Positions 47,949 through 60,480 are shown, counted from the first letter of the stretch. The stretch is DNA of 64,000 nucleotides from Plicaturopsis crispa FD-325 SS-3 (GCA_000827205.1 KN832554.1:1734345-1798344); one strand, 5' to 3'. Notes: a model not told the origin generated them from the letters alone. A program made the numbers and translations.

Positions 47949-50490
47949 CTACGCAGCTAAGACAATGTCCTTCAGCTTCCCGAAGTTCGGAGTCCCCAGA
48001 CCAGTGACTGATTGCGGGCCAGCATCAGTACATTTGGGCAACAATATGTCAAAGCGAATACTCACTAGCATCCCATCCAACCGTAGCCTATTAATGCATG
48101 GAGCGATGAGAAAAATAGGAATGCACTATCGTCAAAAGAGGACTCACATTGAATCCAGGTGTTCCGCAGCCAGGGTTGTTACCAATGGTAATGTCGTTGA
48201 GGCCGGCGACACCCGTGGAATAGAGCAGAGGATTTAGGAACCCGAGAGGTGGAAGACCGTTCGAAAGCCGTGCATCGTTGAGGAGCGACACAATACCTGC
48301 AAAAGTAGGCGAAGACGCGGAAGTCCCACCGATCGAGACCGGGCTGCCCTCAAGGAATATACGGAATCTGTCGCCTTGTGCCGCTACATCTGGAATCCCC
48401 TATTGCCACGTCGTCATCAGTACTGCGGGTGAACTGCGAGCATTATCATACACGTACCCGACCACTCCTGTAGGATATATGAGTCGATAAGTACGAGTCC
48501 TGGCTAGTCTAAGTAAGGGCACGGCTTACGCGTTGAATAATCCCGCGTATGTGCCAGGAGCGAGTGCGTTCAAAAAGCCCGTCACCGCAGCATCCTGATA
48601 GGAAGGCCGAGCGAACTGCACACCGTCTTATGATACAGTCACATTAGAATGCGTGGGTGAGCGCTCACGAAGTTACTGTACACACAGGTGAGACTTTACA
48701 GTTATTGCATTATTGTATACAAGTTGACTAACCTGAATCCTCCTCCACTGAAAAACACAGCCACCTCTGGTACATTGATGGTACCCCCGACGGCTGTCAC
48801 ACTGAAAGGAATTGAGTAGATAGCCTCAATGAACGCCGACGCAACGGCAAATAGTTACTTACAAGGGACAACTCGCTGGGAAACCTGGGATAAATTGTGT
48901 TATGTTGCGGCCATCGTTGGTCTGACACGTTTGAGTAGCGGGGTCATCATCACCATCACCCACACCGCCATCGCCAGAGGAGAAGGTCAACGACACGCCA
49001 CGAGCACCTGGGGGAAATTCCTTAGTTTGTAAAAAGTGACGGTCGCAAGTTTAGAACGAACCCAATTGAGCAAAGTCCTGACAGACACGCTGAGCAAAAC
49101 TGAAAGGGACTAGATGCAAACAACATCAGCGCTGGAAGGTCAAGTAGAAGTGATTGTTGCCTCAAACCTGTTTGTTCATCATCGCCGTAGCTCGTGGAAA
49201 TCGTTTGAGGTACAGTGGTCTGATTTAGGATGAAGTCCAACCACTGGGATGAAACGAATAGGTGAAAAGGACCGCGGGAGAAAAATCAAAGGTCACTTGC
49301 CTCAGTGTACGGCTCGTTAGTATCCGTGGGGGTACCAGCATCGGGAATAAAAGGCGGTTGCCCGCCGGTCGAAAAGAAGACACCCGGTGTTGGAAAGGTC
49401 AACCCGTAGGCAAATTGGGTGTCTAAATTCGCCTACAGATACAAGTCAGTGCAATCTAGTGACACGGCAAGGCAACATTGCAAACCTCATCTCCTGCTTC
49501 CGACGCGGTCTGATTATTTTCACCGCCTACAAAGATTGTGTTAGAAGTACCGTATTTAGTGCGAAGACGTATGCACGCACCGTTTACGGAGACGAACTGG
49601 AAACTCGAGTTGAGGGCATCGGGTCTCTGGTCCTTGTAAAAGAGCTGCAGATCTGCAATATTGGCAAATTGCTCCAGATATCCGGTGATTCCGATTTGGT
49701 TTCCGTTCGTGGCAGACGAGTTATAGCCCACTGCGTTGTACAGTTGTTTGAGACACGTAATTGTAATCGTCCTGTTGCAGCTGGCATCGACAGTAGAGCC
49801 CGATGCCACATCCACAATAGGCGGTAGGTTCGTACTCAGAACCTGTTCTTGCGAGGAAGACCAATGCAAGGTCGACTTTAGGCCTTTAGTGCGCGCAAAC
49901 GATGTCGTTGGTTGGACAACATCAATATGTGCATGAAGATCCTCGGGAAGACTGTAGCTCGTCGTGCGAACGATCGCGTCACCGGAGGGGCCGTGAGTCC
50001 AAACATTGTAGGTCTGGCGCGCGTTTAGCAGATAATCAGAGTTCTCGCACGCGACGCTCACCGTGGATAACATTTCTTGGGCCAGACTGACGGGGACCCT
50101 CACCGTGATCCAGTCGCTCGCAGAAGAACGCGCCACACTACTTTCCGGGATACCGTGGGATGCTAACCAAGTCATGACCGCGTCAAGGCTCTCGGGATGA
50201 GGAGCAACCAAGTCATCCACTTCCTCCTTCGAGAGATGCGCGCCGTACCTCTCATGGAGGGGGTCAGACACCTCGTACAAATGCTGCTCCAAAACATGGA
50301 AATTGGGCTGTGGCAGACCAATGCGGAGCTGGATCATATGGTCCAACGGTGCAGGCGCTTGCTTGACCCAGCCGCGAGGTGGCTGAACGGTCTCTTTAAC
50401 CTTCGAGGCGCAGCCCGACGAGGGGGCACCCCACACCAAAGACGGAGAGAGCGCGAGCACGAGAGCTAACCAAGACATTGTCGTCCTCAT
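47949..50490 (-). CDS. Secreted sedolisin-type tripeptidyl peptidase (S53)
   Basis: About ten exons. [21 protein letters not shown] is a signal peptide; a longer in-frame start at 50550 is possible but would hide it. A pro-kumamolisin activation domain follows ([40 protein letters not shown]). The catalytic domain has the sedolisin residues: Glu and Asp four apart in [12 protein letters not shown], the oxyanion Asp in [10 protein letters not shown] and the nucleophile in [15 protein letters not shown]. The protein ends [12 protein letters not shown] after the Ca-binding region (GLGTPNFG). Acidic extracellular tripeptidyl peptidases help fungi digest external protein at low pH. Several N-X-T/S sequons fit secretion. 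A TATA box lies 73 bp upstream of the ATG. Confidence 0.93.
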
Positions 50491-51152
50491 AGTGTCAATG
50501 AGATGGAGATGTCGGGGGAAAAGGCTTGGGAGAGCAGTTCGCAGGATCACCCTCAGCCCTTGTTTATATGAGAGCTTCTGCTTCGACCGTGTAAAACATC
50601 CTGGATGTCGCGATCACGCTTACCGGCATGTGCGGGCTACCCTAGTGTGTATTTTTGTGATCCCCGAGTCACAGGCTCGCTGCGGTCGAAGCATTCGCAA
50701 AGCATTGCATGGCAAGACAAGGTAGTGACGAAATGAATTGTTTCCTGCATATAACATGACAGGTAATACAGGTGTCCACAACGCCGCAAGACTTCGAATA
50801 ACGCACGAATAAGGAGGATGCTATGCAAAGCCCATGCAAATCGTTCCCTCTCTTCTTCCCCACAGGCCATAGATGTCGACACACGGTTACCGCGCGGATT
50901 CGACAGACAAATCGAGTTTGGTCCCAGGGAGCACAGCGTGCACATGCAGACGATATCGCCATAGAGCGCCATTGAACTGGATAAAAAAAGCGCAGTCGTG
51001 AAGATCTACCGAAGAAAACAAGAACGTCTGAAGTTGTGAACCGAAATTCAGTGAGTTTCACGTCGCTCAACGTCGGCGAGATCGTATTTGCTGTTGTTTG
51101 TTCCCCTGTAAACTGTCTTTCATTCCTCGAGATCTCGAGTAAAAAAATCAAA
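50491..51152. other. Divergent intergenic region, sedolisin and eIF3m promoters
   Basis: About 660 bp between divergent starts. It contains the sedolisin TATA box (50563-50568). A 221-codon minus frame (50669-51334) crosses it and the eIF3m start but has no coding bias and Cys-rich random-looking sequence; I treat it as chance. Confidence 0.5.
50563..50568 (-). promoter_or_regulatory. TATA box (TATAAA) of the sedolisin gene
   Basis: TATAAA on the minus strand, 73 bp before the sedolisin ATG, in the position expected of a fungal core promoter. Confidence 0.5.
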
Positions 51153-52727
51153 ATGGCTGTAACGGACTCTATCTCGATATTTGCAGAGGGAACGTTTGAG
51201 GAGCAGGTACGTGCAGCGCGTCCCAGTGTAGAAAGCATGATTGATTTTAGTGCTCGCAGGTCCAGGAGCTCGTAACTTACATCGTCCGGTCTGAAGAGGC
51301 GGACGAGCGTGCAGCCTTCATCCGACCATTCCAAGATGTGTTGAAAACTGGGGAGGGCCAGAAACCTCTGGCCGAAGACGATGATAGGCGGAGAAAACTC
51401 TTCACCATGGTTTTGAATGAAGTAAAGGGTGTCGGGACAGGGTCCGAGAAAGGTGCGTCCATCTCAATCGCGTCTGGTTTGCATGTCTTGACGAAAGCTA
51501 CAGAAATTGAAGGCTTTTTTAATCTGTTGTATTCTCATTTGTTCAGTCTATTTGCCGCCGATTCTTCGGAGCTAAAGCAGCACCTTACCACCCTCCTCAC
51601 GACAATATCATCCTCGCCTTCCGAACAAGCAGCCATTAAATACCGGATGTGCGTTTTCTGCCATTGCAGAAGCAGCCCTAGATCTGACTGGTAGCCTGCA
51701 TATAGTCACTCGAATCTCTTCAATGCGCTACCACGGAGATCACCCCTGCGTTTAACCGTCTACAATGCCCTTCTATCGATCGCATCCACCAACGACGAAT
51801 TAGTCGTCCTCCATCTTTCCCCCCATGATGTCGAGAAATGGCTCGGTGAATGGGAAATATCGCCCGCAGAAAAAAGCGAATTCTTGAAGACAATCTATAT
51901 TGCATTCGAGAAAGCTGGCCAACTGTGAGTGTGCATGCATATTACATTCCATAGCAATCTCACAGAAAACATTGCAGGGAGACTTCTTACGGATACAGAC
52001 TGTCTTACATTCGGTCTCTGCCATCCGAACCATCGGCGACAGATGCTGCAGTGGAGGCAATCGCCACCGCCCTGCGGCTACCCTCTGTATTCGATTTCGA
52101 CCAACTGTTCAAACTCGACGCCGTCATCGCCGCGAAGGACCACGATCTCTTCTCCCTCCTCCAGCTCTTCCTCAATGACGGTCTGACAGAGTTCCGGGCA
52201 TGGGCGGATAGCCATCCTGGTGTGCTCGAAAAATACAGTGAGTAGTCCCGCCAGCACAAGATGGGGCCGACCTGACATCGTCGCAGGCTTGGAGAAAACT
52301 CAGTTAGAGCACAAGATCCGGCTGCTTACCTTGGCGTCCCTTGGATTCCAAAATATTGGCCGCGATCTCCCTTATACGCAAGTCGCCGCCGCCTTGGATG
52401 TTGAGGCCTCTGAGGTCGAAAAATGGGCAATCGACGGTGAGTTCATATATGCATCCATTTGCGCGACGTAACTGAAAGCATCGTGGCGCAGTGATCCGCG
52501 CTGGCCTCGTCACTGGGAAGCTTTCGCAGACTACGCAGACCTTACACATCACGCGATCAACCTCGCGCACTTTCGAGCGTGCACAATGGGAGGCGCTGGA
52601 GAAACGACTCGTCGCGTGGAAGTCAGGCTTGGCAGGTGTATTGGAGGTTGTCGTCAGTGCACGTGGAAACGCAGAGGCGTCGATATCGCAAGAAACAGTT
52701 GCGCCCGTACAGGCTGTCGCTGCCTGA
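51153..52727 (+). CDS. Translation initiation factor eIF3 subunit M
   Basis: About seven exons for about 420 residues. MAVTDSISIFAEGTFEEQVQ starts the protein, followed by ELVTYIVRSEEADERAAFIR, EIEGFFNLLYSHLFSLFA, NLFNALPRRSPLRLTVYNAL, KTIYIAFEKAGQ then ETSYGYRL, and FDFDQLFKLDAVIAAKDHDL. The C-terminal PCI domain is visible in EHKIRLLTLASLGFQNIGRD, YTQVAAALDVEASEVEKWAI and VIRAGLVTGKLSQTTQTLHI, then ALEKRLVAWKSGLAGVLEVV. eIF3m is part of the eIF3 octamer core, which assembles the 43S pre-initiation complex. Splice joins all keep frame and the length is normal. Confidence 0.94.
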
Positions 52728-52923
52728 GGCCTGAGGCTTGATGAGCCCGTAGTAGTTCTCCATGAAAATGGAATCTATTTTCTCGCCTTGCCCTCGGACA
52801 AGTAGATGCGATGACTTGGGTCAAGATCTCTATACGAGAATGTTGCTTACTATTCCCGAGTGTCTAACAATGAATCTAAGTACTCGCGAAGTATGTGCCC
52901 GCAAATGTGGGTATGTATGATGT

Positions 52924-55293
52924 CTACCAATCCCCGTCGAACCCAATGAATCCAGTCAATAAAAATATAGGGAAGTACCTCTTCTTCTCTAAGGTCGCGC
53001 ACCAATTCCACGCGCTCGTCAACCTGCCGTCGATGCAGCTGCCCGCGTCGAAGAAGTTGTCCGCACCAGATCCGTCAAAACCGTGTCTGAAGAAGTCGCC
53101 CAATATCTCGCGGATGAGCGCTTCGGGCGAGCCGAACTCGTCGTCGATATACGAGCCCAACGCGGGCTTGGCAGCGACGGACGGGATTTGCGAGATGGTG
53201 TTGCAGATGGGGAGGAGGATGCGATATATCTGCGTATACTTGTCTGTCGTGGAGGGTCAGACGGTGTAGTGATATTCATTACCGACAAGACTGACCGATG
53301 AACATGAGCGCGTTTGGTACATTGTGGTCTCCCATGTGCACGACAGAGGAGCCTATCCAGGTCCCTACACTTTTCTGCGCGCGGTGGAGGATCGCATGCA
53401 TCATGCGGGAGGTCTTCGGGGCGGCTTGGACACGGTTGAGACCTTGCCCAGTGTCACGAAGACGGTACGGAACGTTCTCCGCTAGCAGATCTTGCTCTGC
53501 GAGAGACCAGAGATGAAACATGTCTAATCCCGAAATGAGTAATTGAGAAATTGAAACGAGCTAATCCAAACGCACCGTGCAGGATCTCGCGCCATAGCGT
53601 CAGACTTTGCAGTACGTATGCGTATTGCTTTGAGTGATCGTGGCTCAGCCTGGCTCCTCCTTTTCCGCTGCGGATGGCAAGACTGCTTTTGCCGTCCTTG
53701 GCCTGCGTCGGATGGAAGTATTCCTTCAGGAAGTCAATCATCCTCTCGCACGGATCTCGATTCGAACGTAAGAATCTAGGCGACAAATGAGCAAAAAATG
53801 CGGTTAAAGTTTATCAAGAGAGTCTCACGCGTGGTTATCGCCTATGCTGTATAGGCATTGCCGCACGCTCTCCTGAGTCAAGCCATTCCGCGCATAGCGG
53901 GATGCAAGAGTCTCTATGGCGCGTTCTTTGCTCTTGATCTCCTTCTGGATGTCCCGTCGCGCGCGACCTTCAGAGTATATCTCTTTGGTAGCAATCGTAA
54001 CGAGGTCGTCGCGAAGTAGTTCAGTAGCGTCGTGTTCCTCGAGGACAGTCCATACGGTCTTTATTGGTTTCACGCATGAGAAGCTAAGAAGATCTTTGAC
54101 CTCGGGCGATTGGCTATCCTATGATTCAGGACTTCAGAAAACGCGCGTCTTACGGGCAACAAAGGACGACACACCTGCAGAAGATAGACTAGTTTTCCAT
54201 ACGTTGTCCTCATTTTGTCAGGGTTCATAATTTTATGCCGCCGACCTAGCTCGAAGATTTGCTGATAAAAGTCCGCATTTGCCTGGAAGTCGCGATCGCT
54301 AAACAGCTCCTGGCCCTGTTTGTAGTCTGCGCTGAGCACTAGTCCGCTCAGAATCGCGCAAAGTTCGCGAATCTGGGACACGATGCGTTTAGGCTTCGAC
54401 AATCCGAAGCCTATGGTGTCAATCTTGTCCGTGTACTCCGACACCTGGAGCGCAGCATCGAGGAGGCGAAGGTATTTGCGCTCCGGGATCGTGAGGCGTA
54501 ATGGAATGAATTTCGCGCGTTCTATGAACCATTCGCCAACTGCGGTCCCGGGGGCAGGGGCGAGGCCGATTATTTCACGCGACGTGCCGGACGAAACCGC
54601 GTCCTCGAGTTCCTCGTCCGTGTCGCTGGTCTCCACCTCCATCTGGGTACCGGTTAGATTTGCATAACACACGAAATCCAGAAATGTAGAATTTACTGCA
54701 TCGTCTTTCTCGGGGTTTGGTTGTTTCGATGCGGTTTTCCCCGTGTTCAACTTTTTCGTGACATGCGACTTCCTCGAGCCCTTCCGGTGCTGCGCCGCCC
54801 AGCAAACATCACAGTAGTTGTCTGCACACGTTTCGCAGTGCACCTGTGCAGGCTGGTCTATGCCCACCCTTCAATGTCAAGAATGACTGGTCGATAATAG
54901 TAAGCTGCATACCTTCACATTCGACGCAATAGCCCTCTGCAGCAATCGTCTCGGGTTCCTCCTCGTCCCATCCTCCAGCAGGCGCGCCATTCACTCCAGG
55001 ATGTTCCAGAACCTCGTGGTTTTCTCCCAAGATGTTTTCGAGGGAGAACGTACCCGCCGGCACGGGTGTTCCAGTGGCGTTAGGTGGTGCGGGCGATGCG
55101 TTCGACATCATCCGTTGACCGGTCAAGCGTTCAATTAGAGCAAACAACTCGAGCTAGTATTGAACACAGAACTCTAGTGATATGTATGGAACGAAGATAG
55201 CGGAACGCTTGTGACAGGGATATGGCCGGGGGAGTTGGTGGAGAAAGTTGGTAACGGCAATTCTCGCGGCTCTATTTCCTTCACGTGGCTCAT
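52924..55293 (-). CDS. UPF0652 (DUF2009) protein with B-box-like zinc finger
   Basis: Minus-strand gene of about eight exons. GYCVECEDQPAQVHCETCAD then YCDVCWAAQHRKGSRKSH is a B-box-type zinc finger. The rest is DUF2009: RYLRLLDAALQVSEYTDKID -type helices, FYQQIFELGRRHKIMNPDKM, GKLVYLLQDSQSPEVKDLLS, GDNHAFLRSNRDPCERMIDF and the highly conserved end SYIDDEFGSPEALIREILGD, FFRHGFDGSGADNFFDAGSC, LTSAWNWCATLEKKRYFPIF. Homologs (for example fission yeast C22H10.08) have no firm function. The first ATG of the main frame is at 55111, but residues LELFALIERLTGQR just before it suggest an upstream exon starting at ATG 55293 (MSHVKEIEPRELPLPTF). That splice donor is weak, so the N-terminus is uncertain. 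Confidence 0.88.
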
Positions 55294-55475
55294 GGTGGCA
55301 CAACGCGTCCAAGCTCGCGACAAATTGAAGGAGAAACGACTGCCAGTGAATGTCTAGGAGACTACAACGAGAAAATGTAGGTTTAAGATGGAGTGTCTAA
55401 CATACAAGATTGCAAGAAAATCCGCACAGTATGAATGAATGGAGATAATATGAATATGTACGACCAATGCCGACG

Positions 55476-57049
55476 TTAGGTCCGTATTTGCACACCAGAA
55501 GGATTGGTATGGATGTCCCAAACATCATTCAACGCTTCCTTCTTCTCTTCTAACCGTCGCCCCGTCCAGTCCTCTTCCCCGACTTTGTTGGCCCAGTCTT
55601 CTGAGTCCTCCCAGTTTTCCCAGTCGTCGTGGTGAGGGGAGGGCAACTGCGAGGGCGGCGGCTGCGTATTGATGCGCGAACTCAACCTGTCTGGCGAGTT
55701 CACAGCCGGCTGCGCACTAGATTGAAGATGGAGCGGGGCGGGTGGTGGTTTCGACCGGCGCAGCGATTTAGAGCTGGGAGATTTGCTCTTGTGGCGCGAG
55801 GTTGCCGTGTAAGAGGAGGACGGAGAAGAGGACAGACTGGGCGGGTATGCATGCGTAGCCATAGACTGAAGGGAAGAATCCCCCGGAGCACTTGGAGTCG
55901 ATGATCCACTGCGTTTGTTGTGGTCACCATCGGAGGGGAACGTCAACGTAGCGTCATCGTTCTTGTCAAACTCGTGCGAAGCCGGTCTCGAAGATTTGCG
56001 GGGAGGAGGGTTCTCGATATCGTGCGGTCGGCTACCATGATCGTCATCGCCGTCATCATCCTCGGGCGCGTTGAATAAGGGCTCGCGGTCTTCGTACGAG
56101 TCATGCCGGGAGTTGGTTGGGAGAACCACGGCAGAATCCGCGGAGGCTTTGACGATCGAGTCGATCAGCCAGAACTGGAGAACGTTCATGGTGATTGGGA
56201 ATATGCCCATCGTGCTGTATATCGTATTTTTAGTTATCAACGCATGGCAGGCCCAACTGACGACATACAATATTATCTGAACATATTCCTTGTCATCACC
56301 ACCCCGTGTCCAACTTAACAACCATTCTCCTATCTTGAAGATACCGGGGAAAAGAGCAAACAGCCCCACCACGAGCAACTTCATCGTCGTAAGGGAGAGG
56401 ACATAGACAGCCGCTTGCTTGCCCCAGTACTTTATCGACGGGGGTGAGCCGTACTGGCCAGACTCGAAACCTTTGTAACGAAGCTTCTCGGTGAAAACGA
56501 AAGTGACGAGATGAAGGAGAAGGTATATAATGGCGACGCCTGTGATCCAAGCATATAAGCTGCCATCCCTGCGAGACTCAACGCATGCTTACCGAGCGTA
56601 GTGTCGATGAGGATATTTAAGAAATAGAAAACACAGGCATTGCCAGATATGCGGTGCGCGACGAGGTCTGAAATCAAAACGTTCACGCCGTGGACAAACA
56701 TCTGCCCTACGACTTGTTTCGAGACATCGAAGAGCCTACGCGTAATGGTGATCAGTATCGACATGGTAGCGGGTGATAAGTAAGCCCCTCACCATATACG
56801 CCAAGGCCGCTTTGGCTTCTCCCTATGCCGCTTCAGCACCAGCGACAGAATGACAAACACTCCCATGAGAGCCTGCACAATCTATGATTCACATGAGAGG
56901 GCATCAATATCGAACGGCCGAGCTGCAGCGAGATACGCGCGACTTGCAAGGGCAGTAGGACCGAGGAGACTGCATGACTGTGAATCGACTTGTGGGTAGT
57001 CCGGATATGTACTATTAGGCGGCGACGGCGTCGTGTCGTTGGAGGACAT
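55476..57049 (-). CDS. STIMATE/TMEM110-like vacuolar or ER membrane protein
   Basis: Four or five exons, start MSSNDTTPSPPNSTYPD at 57049. Multispanning membrane part: TALIVQALMGVFVILSLVLK, MFVHGVNVLISDLVAHRI, ACVFYFLNILIDTTLGVAI, YLLLHLVTFVFTEKL, YVLSLTTMKLLVVGLFALFP, YVQIILYVVSWACHALI and GIFPITMNVLQFWLIDSIV. Conserved loops include KRPWRIWLFDVSKQ. This is the family of yeast YPL162C and animal STIMATE, which sits at ER-plasma membrane contacts; the fungal role is unclear. The C-terminal 170 residues are disordered and Ser/Asp-rich, ending in a Trp/Asp-rich DDWENWEDSEDWANK tail. The first intron (56947-56882) begins GCAAGT, a GC-AG intron; only that donor keeps the reading frame. Confidence 0.88.
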
Positions 57050-57253
57050 TGCGAGAAGTAGGCGAGGAGGCCGGACAGCGTCGTCGCTGTGCAGCGCGTC
57101 GACGAAAGGATTCCGGTTCAAGTTGCGGAGCCGATCCAAAAGGTCCTCGCGCCGTTTTGATGGGAGCTGTTTACCTGCGCGCGATCTATCCTTAACTCTC
57201 ATAGCAGCCACTACAAGACACGACCGGACACGACACATACCGCTATAGAACCG

Positions 57254-57260
57254 TATATAA
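57254..57260 (+). promoter_or_regulatory. TATA box (TATATAA) of SEC18
   Basis: TATATAA 43-49 bp before the SEC18 start codon, within the 253-bp divergent promoter shared with the STIMATE-like gene. Confidence 0.45.
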
Positions 57261-57302
57261 GCACCTCCAATCTGCGCAAAGAGGTCCGCCCTACCGTATA
57301 GA

Positions 57303-60150
57303 ATGAGTTTCTTCAGAGGAAACCAGGGAACACCGCCCCCGGCGGCGCCATATTCGCGCGTACCAGATGGCTCGTCGAACTCGTTACCCAGAGGAGTGCG
57401 CCCGCCTCCCCAGCAGCAAGGATATAACGATCCGTCTGCAGGGCTCTTTGAGAAGCGCTCATACGACCGCAGACCTCCACCACCTCGAGGAGGGGGAGGG
57501 TATGTCGCGTTTGACGTCCGTATTCTGGTCTCTACGCTAATTCACGAGCCGTGGTAGCGCAGCGTTTGGCGTCGTTGGGTGCCCGAGTGATGCATTGGCA
57601 CTGTCGAACTGCTTGATCGTACATCCGTCTGATTTTCGACAAGGCGAGCATGTCCTGGTGAAGCAGCAATTCCCTCTCACCGTGCGGTATGGACGTCGAT
57701 TATACTATTGTGCCTTGGACTCAACGTTCTGCACAGGCACGACAACACCGGAAAGCTACAGCCTGGCACCATCGGTGCATCCTCTGCACAACGTCAGTGG
57801 ATCGGTCTCTCGATCTCCGGTGACGAGGTGACAGTCGAACCCCTCCCATCTCCGCCAAACCCCGGTGCCCCATCATATCTACAGTCCCTAGACCTCGAAG
57901 TCGGCTTCCTCCGGCCACGCCATGAGATAGCCGAGCAGTTCAGTGCAGACGAGATGGCGCGCAATTTCTTGAAGGCGTTCGGTGGGCTCGTGTTTGCCCT
58001 GAACGAGGTACTCGTATTCGAGTTCCACGGCCAAAACTTGAAGGCCGTCGTCAAAAGTGTATCCTCTCTCGACTTGGCTGATGAGCAGCGACGCGGTGCA
58101 CCTCAGAGAGGCCCTGGGCCCTCTCCGGACACTATGGGCATAGTGTTCGACAAGACAGACATCAGCTTCATCAAAGCTGGGGACAGCTTGATAAAGATCA
58201 AATCCAGCGCCAAAAAGTGAGTGGGCGGAACATCTGTAAATGTCGCAAAATTGACACGGGTTAGAGCGGCACCGAACGCGATCTTGGCGCCGAATTTCAA
58301 GTTCCAGGACATGGGAATCGGAGGTCTGGACTCTGAATTCAGCTCGATCTTCCGTCGAGCATTTGCATCGCGTGTCTTCCCGCCCGGGCTCGTAGAGAAG
58401 CTCGGTATACAGCACGTCAAGGGTATCCTGCTCCATGGGCCCCCTGGGACAGGAAAGACTCTGCTCGCGCGTCAAATCGGTAAGATGCTGAACGCGCGCG
58501 AGCCAAAGGTCGTCAACGGCCCGGAGGTGCTCAGCAAATTCGTCGGTGCGTCTGAGGAGAACATCCGGAAACTTTTTGCGGATGCAGAGAAAGAGGTCGG
58601 CTGGAGTTCATATAATTTAACAGGGTTGTACTGACACTCCGGAACAGTACAAGGAAAAGGGCGATGAGAGTGGCTTGCACATCATCATCTTCGATGAGTT
58701 GGATGCTATATTCAAACAACGTGGATCGACGGGCGGAGGGACTGGCGTAGGCGATAGCGTCGTCAACCAGCTTCTCTCCAAGGTGCGCATGCAATGCCCT
58801 CGCTCTTTCTGGCCGCTCACTCAATGATGTGTAGATGGACGGTGTGGATCAACTAAACAACGTCCTCATTATTGGTATGACGAATCGTCTCGACATGATC
58901 GACGAGGCGCTCCTGCGACCAGGCCGTCTCGAGGTGCACATGGAGATCTCCTTGCCAGACGAAAATGGTCGCCACCAGATTCTGAACATCCATACCGCCA
59001 AGATGCGCACGAACGGTGTCATGGATGACGATGTCGACCTAGCAGAGCTCGCCGCCGTAACGAAGAACTTCAGCGGTGCCGAGATCGGCGGTCTGATCAA
59101 GAGCGCGACGAGTTTCGCGTTTAACCGGCACGTCAAGGTCCGTTTTCTGCGTTTCTGGCTCGCTGAGATGCTGACATAGTGCATGCAGGTTGGCACAATG
59201 GCAGGTATCTCGGACGATGTCGAGAACCTGCGTGTGAACCGCGGTGATTTCATGAACGCGCTCGACGAAGTGCATCCCGCGTTCGGTGTCTCGGAGGAAG
59301 AGCTTCAGCAAGTCATCCAGAACGGGATCATCCACTTTGACAGCACCGTCAACGAGATCTTGCACACCGGCCAGCTCTTCGTCGAGCAGGTGCGCACATC
59401 GACGCGTACGCCGCTCGTTACAATCTTGTTGCACGGGCCACCGGGATCCGGAAAGACGGCGATGGGTGCGACCATCGCGCAAGCGTCGCAGTTCCCGTTC
59501 ATCAAGCTTCTCTCGCCGGACGGCATGGTTGGATTCTCCGAGGCGCAGAAAGTCGCGGCTATACAGAAGGTGTTTGCGGACAGCTACAAGAGTCCGCTGA
59601 GTGTAGTTGTCGTGGACAACCTCGAGCGGTTGCTCGGTAAGAGAACATCATTGGAGACGCTTCGCACTTGCTAACTCTGAACCAAGACTGGACGCCTATC
59701 GGCCCTCGGTTTTCCAACGCAGTGCTGCAGGCACTTCTCGTATTGTTTGCACGGAGACCACCCAAGGTACACAGTCATTTTCTCTACCAAGCAAACTAAC
59801 GTGGCTGATTAATGGACGTACAGGGCCGCCGCCTCCTCGTGATCGCGACGACTTCCCTCCGACCTGTGCTCACGGAGATCGGCCTTTCCGAGGTATTCGA
59901 CTCTGAACTGCGCGTGCCACCGATCGCCAGCCTGAAAGCGTTGGAGTACGTCTTGAAGGAGGTGCAACTGTTCCAGTCGGGTGATGAGCGCAGGCAGGCG
60001 ATGCGTATGCTTGCGGAGGCAGGGTTTGGCGCCGAAGACGAAAGCGGGATGCACATTGGCATCAAGAAACTGCTGAGCATCATAGAGATGGCGCGGCAGG
60101 AGCCCGACAATGTCGCGCAGCGGTTGACGGGGGCGCTGATGGGACTGTGA
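57303..60150 (+). CDS. NSF ATPase Sec18
   Basis: About ten exons for about 800 residues. After a Pro/Arg-rich start ([16 protein letters not shown]) comes the substrate/SNAP-binding N domain ([27 protein letters not shown]). D1 has Walker A GPPGTGKT, Walker [12 protein letters not shown] and [20 protein letters not shown] with its arginine fingers. D2 has Walker A GPPGSGKT and [20 protein letters not shown], then [20 protein letters not shown]. Sec18/NSF with alpha-SNAP pulls apart SNARE complexes after membrane fusion; D1 hydrolyses ATP and D2 holds the hexamer. In D2 the second Walker-B acid is Asn (DN), in line with a structural rather than hydrolytic D2. All splice joins keep frame. Confidence 0.96.
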
Positions 60151-60480
60151 ACACTATAATTGACGAACTGTATACTCATCCATGGACTGTAATGAATGTG
60201 CCAGTACATCTATCTGGCTCTGGTCTTGGCCAGCAGCGCCCTTGAACAAACATTCTCCGAAGTCCCGGCGGCTCCGATGGGAGAGCGGCACCAAATTGGG
60301 GGAAACGTGCCGCGAGCCTCGTGCCACATTGACCGCGAAGGTCTGTGCACCAGAGTCACCAGTCTCCTCCTACTCCAACCTCGCCCAATCTCTCCTGCTC
60401 CACCGCTCCAGCTCTGGCTCCTGCGCTCACACTGGGATCCGTACTTAATCCGCCTCGTCGACTACACAGACTGTAGCATA
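60151..60480. other. Intergenic, leader of the inhibitor-2 gene
   Basis: About 330 bp between SEC18 and GLC8, on the same strand. A frame from ATG 60196 stays open in phase with the GLC8 start for 95 codons, beginning MCQYIYLALVLASSALEQTF. It lacks codon bias and starts only 46 nt after the SEC18 stop, so I do not include it in the gene. Confidence 0.45.

Noticed and set aside
50669-51334. 221-codon minus-strand frame across the eIF3m start
   Set aside because: No codon bias, random-looking composition, antisense to the certain eIF3m exon and within its promoter.
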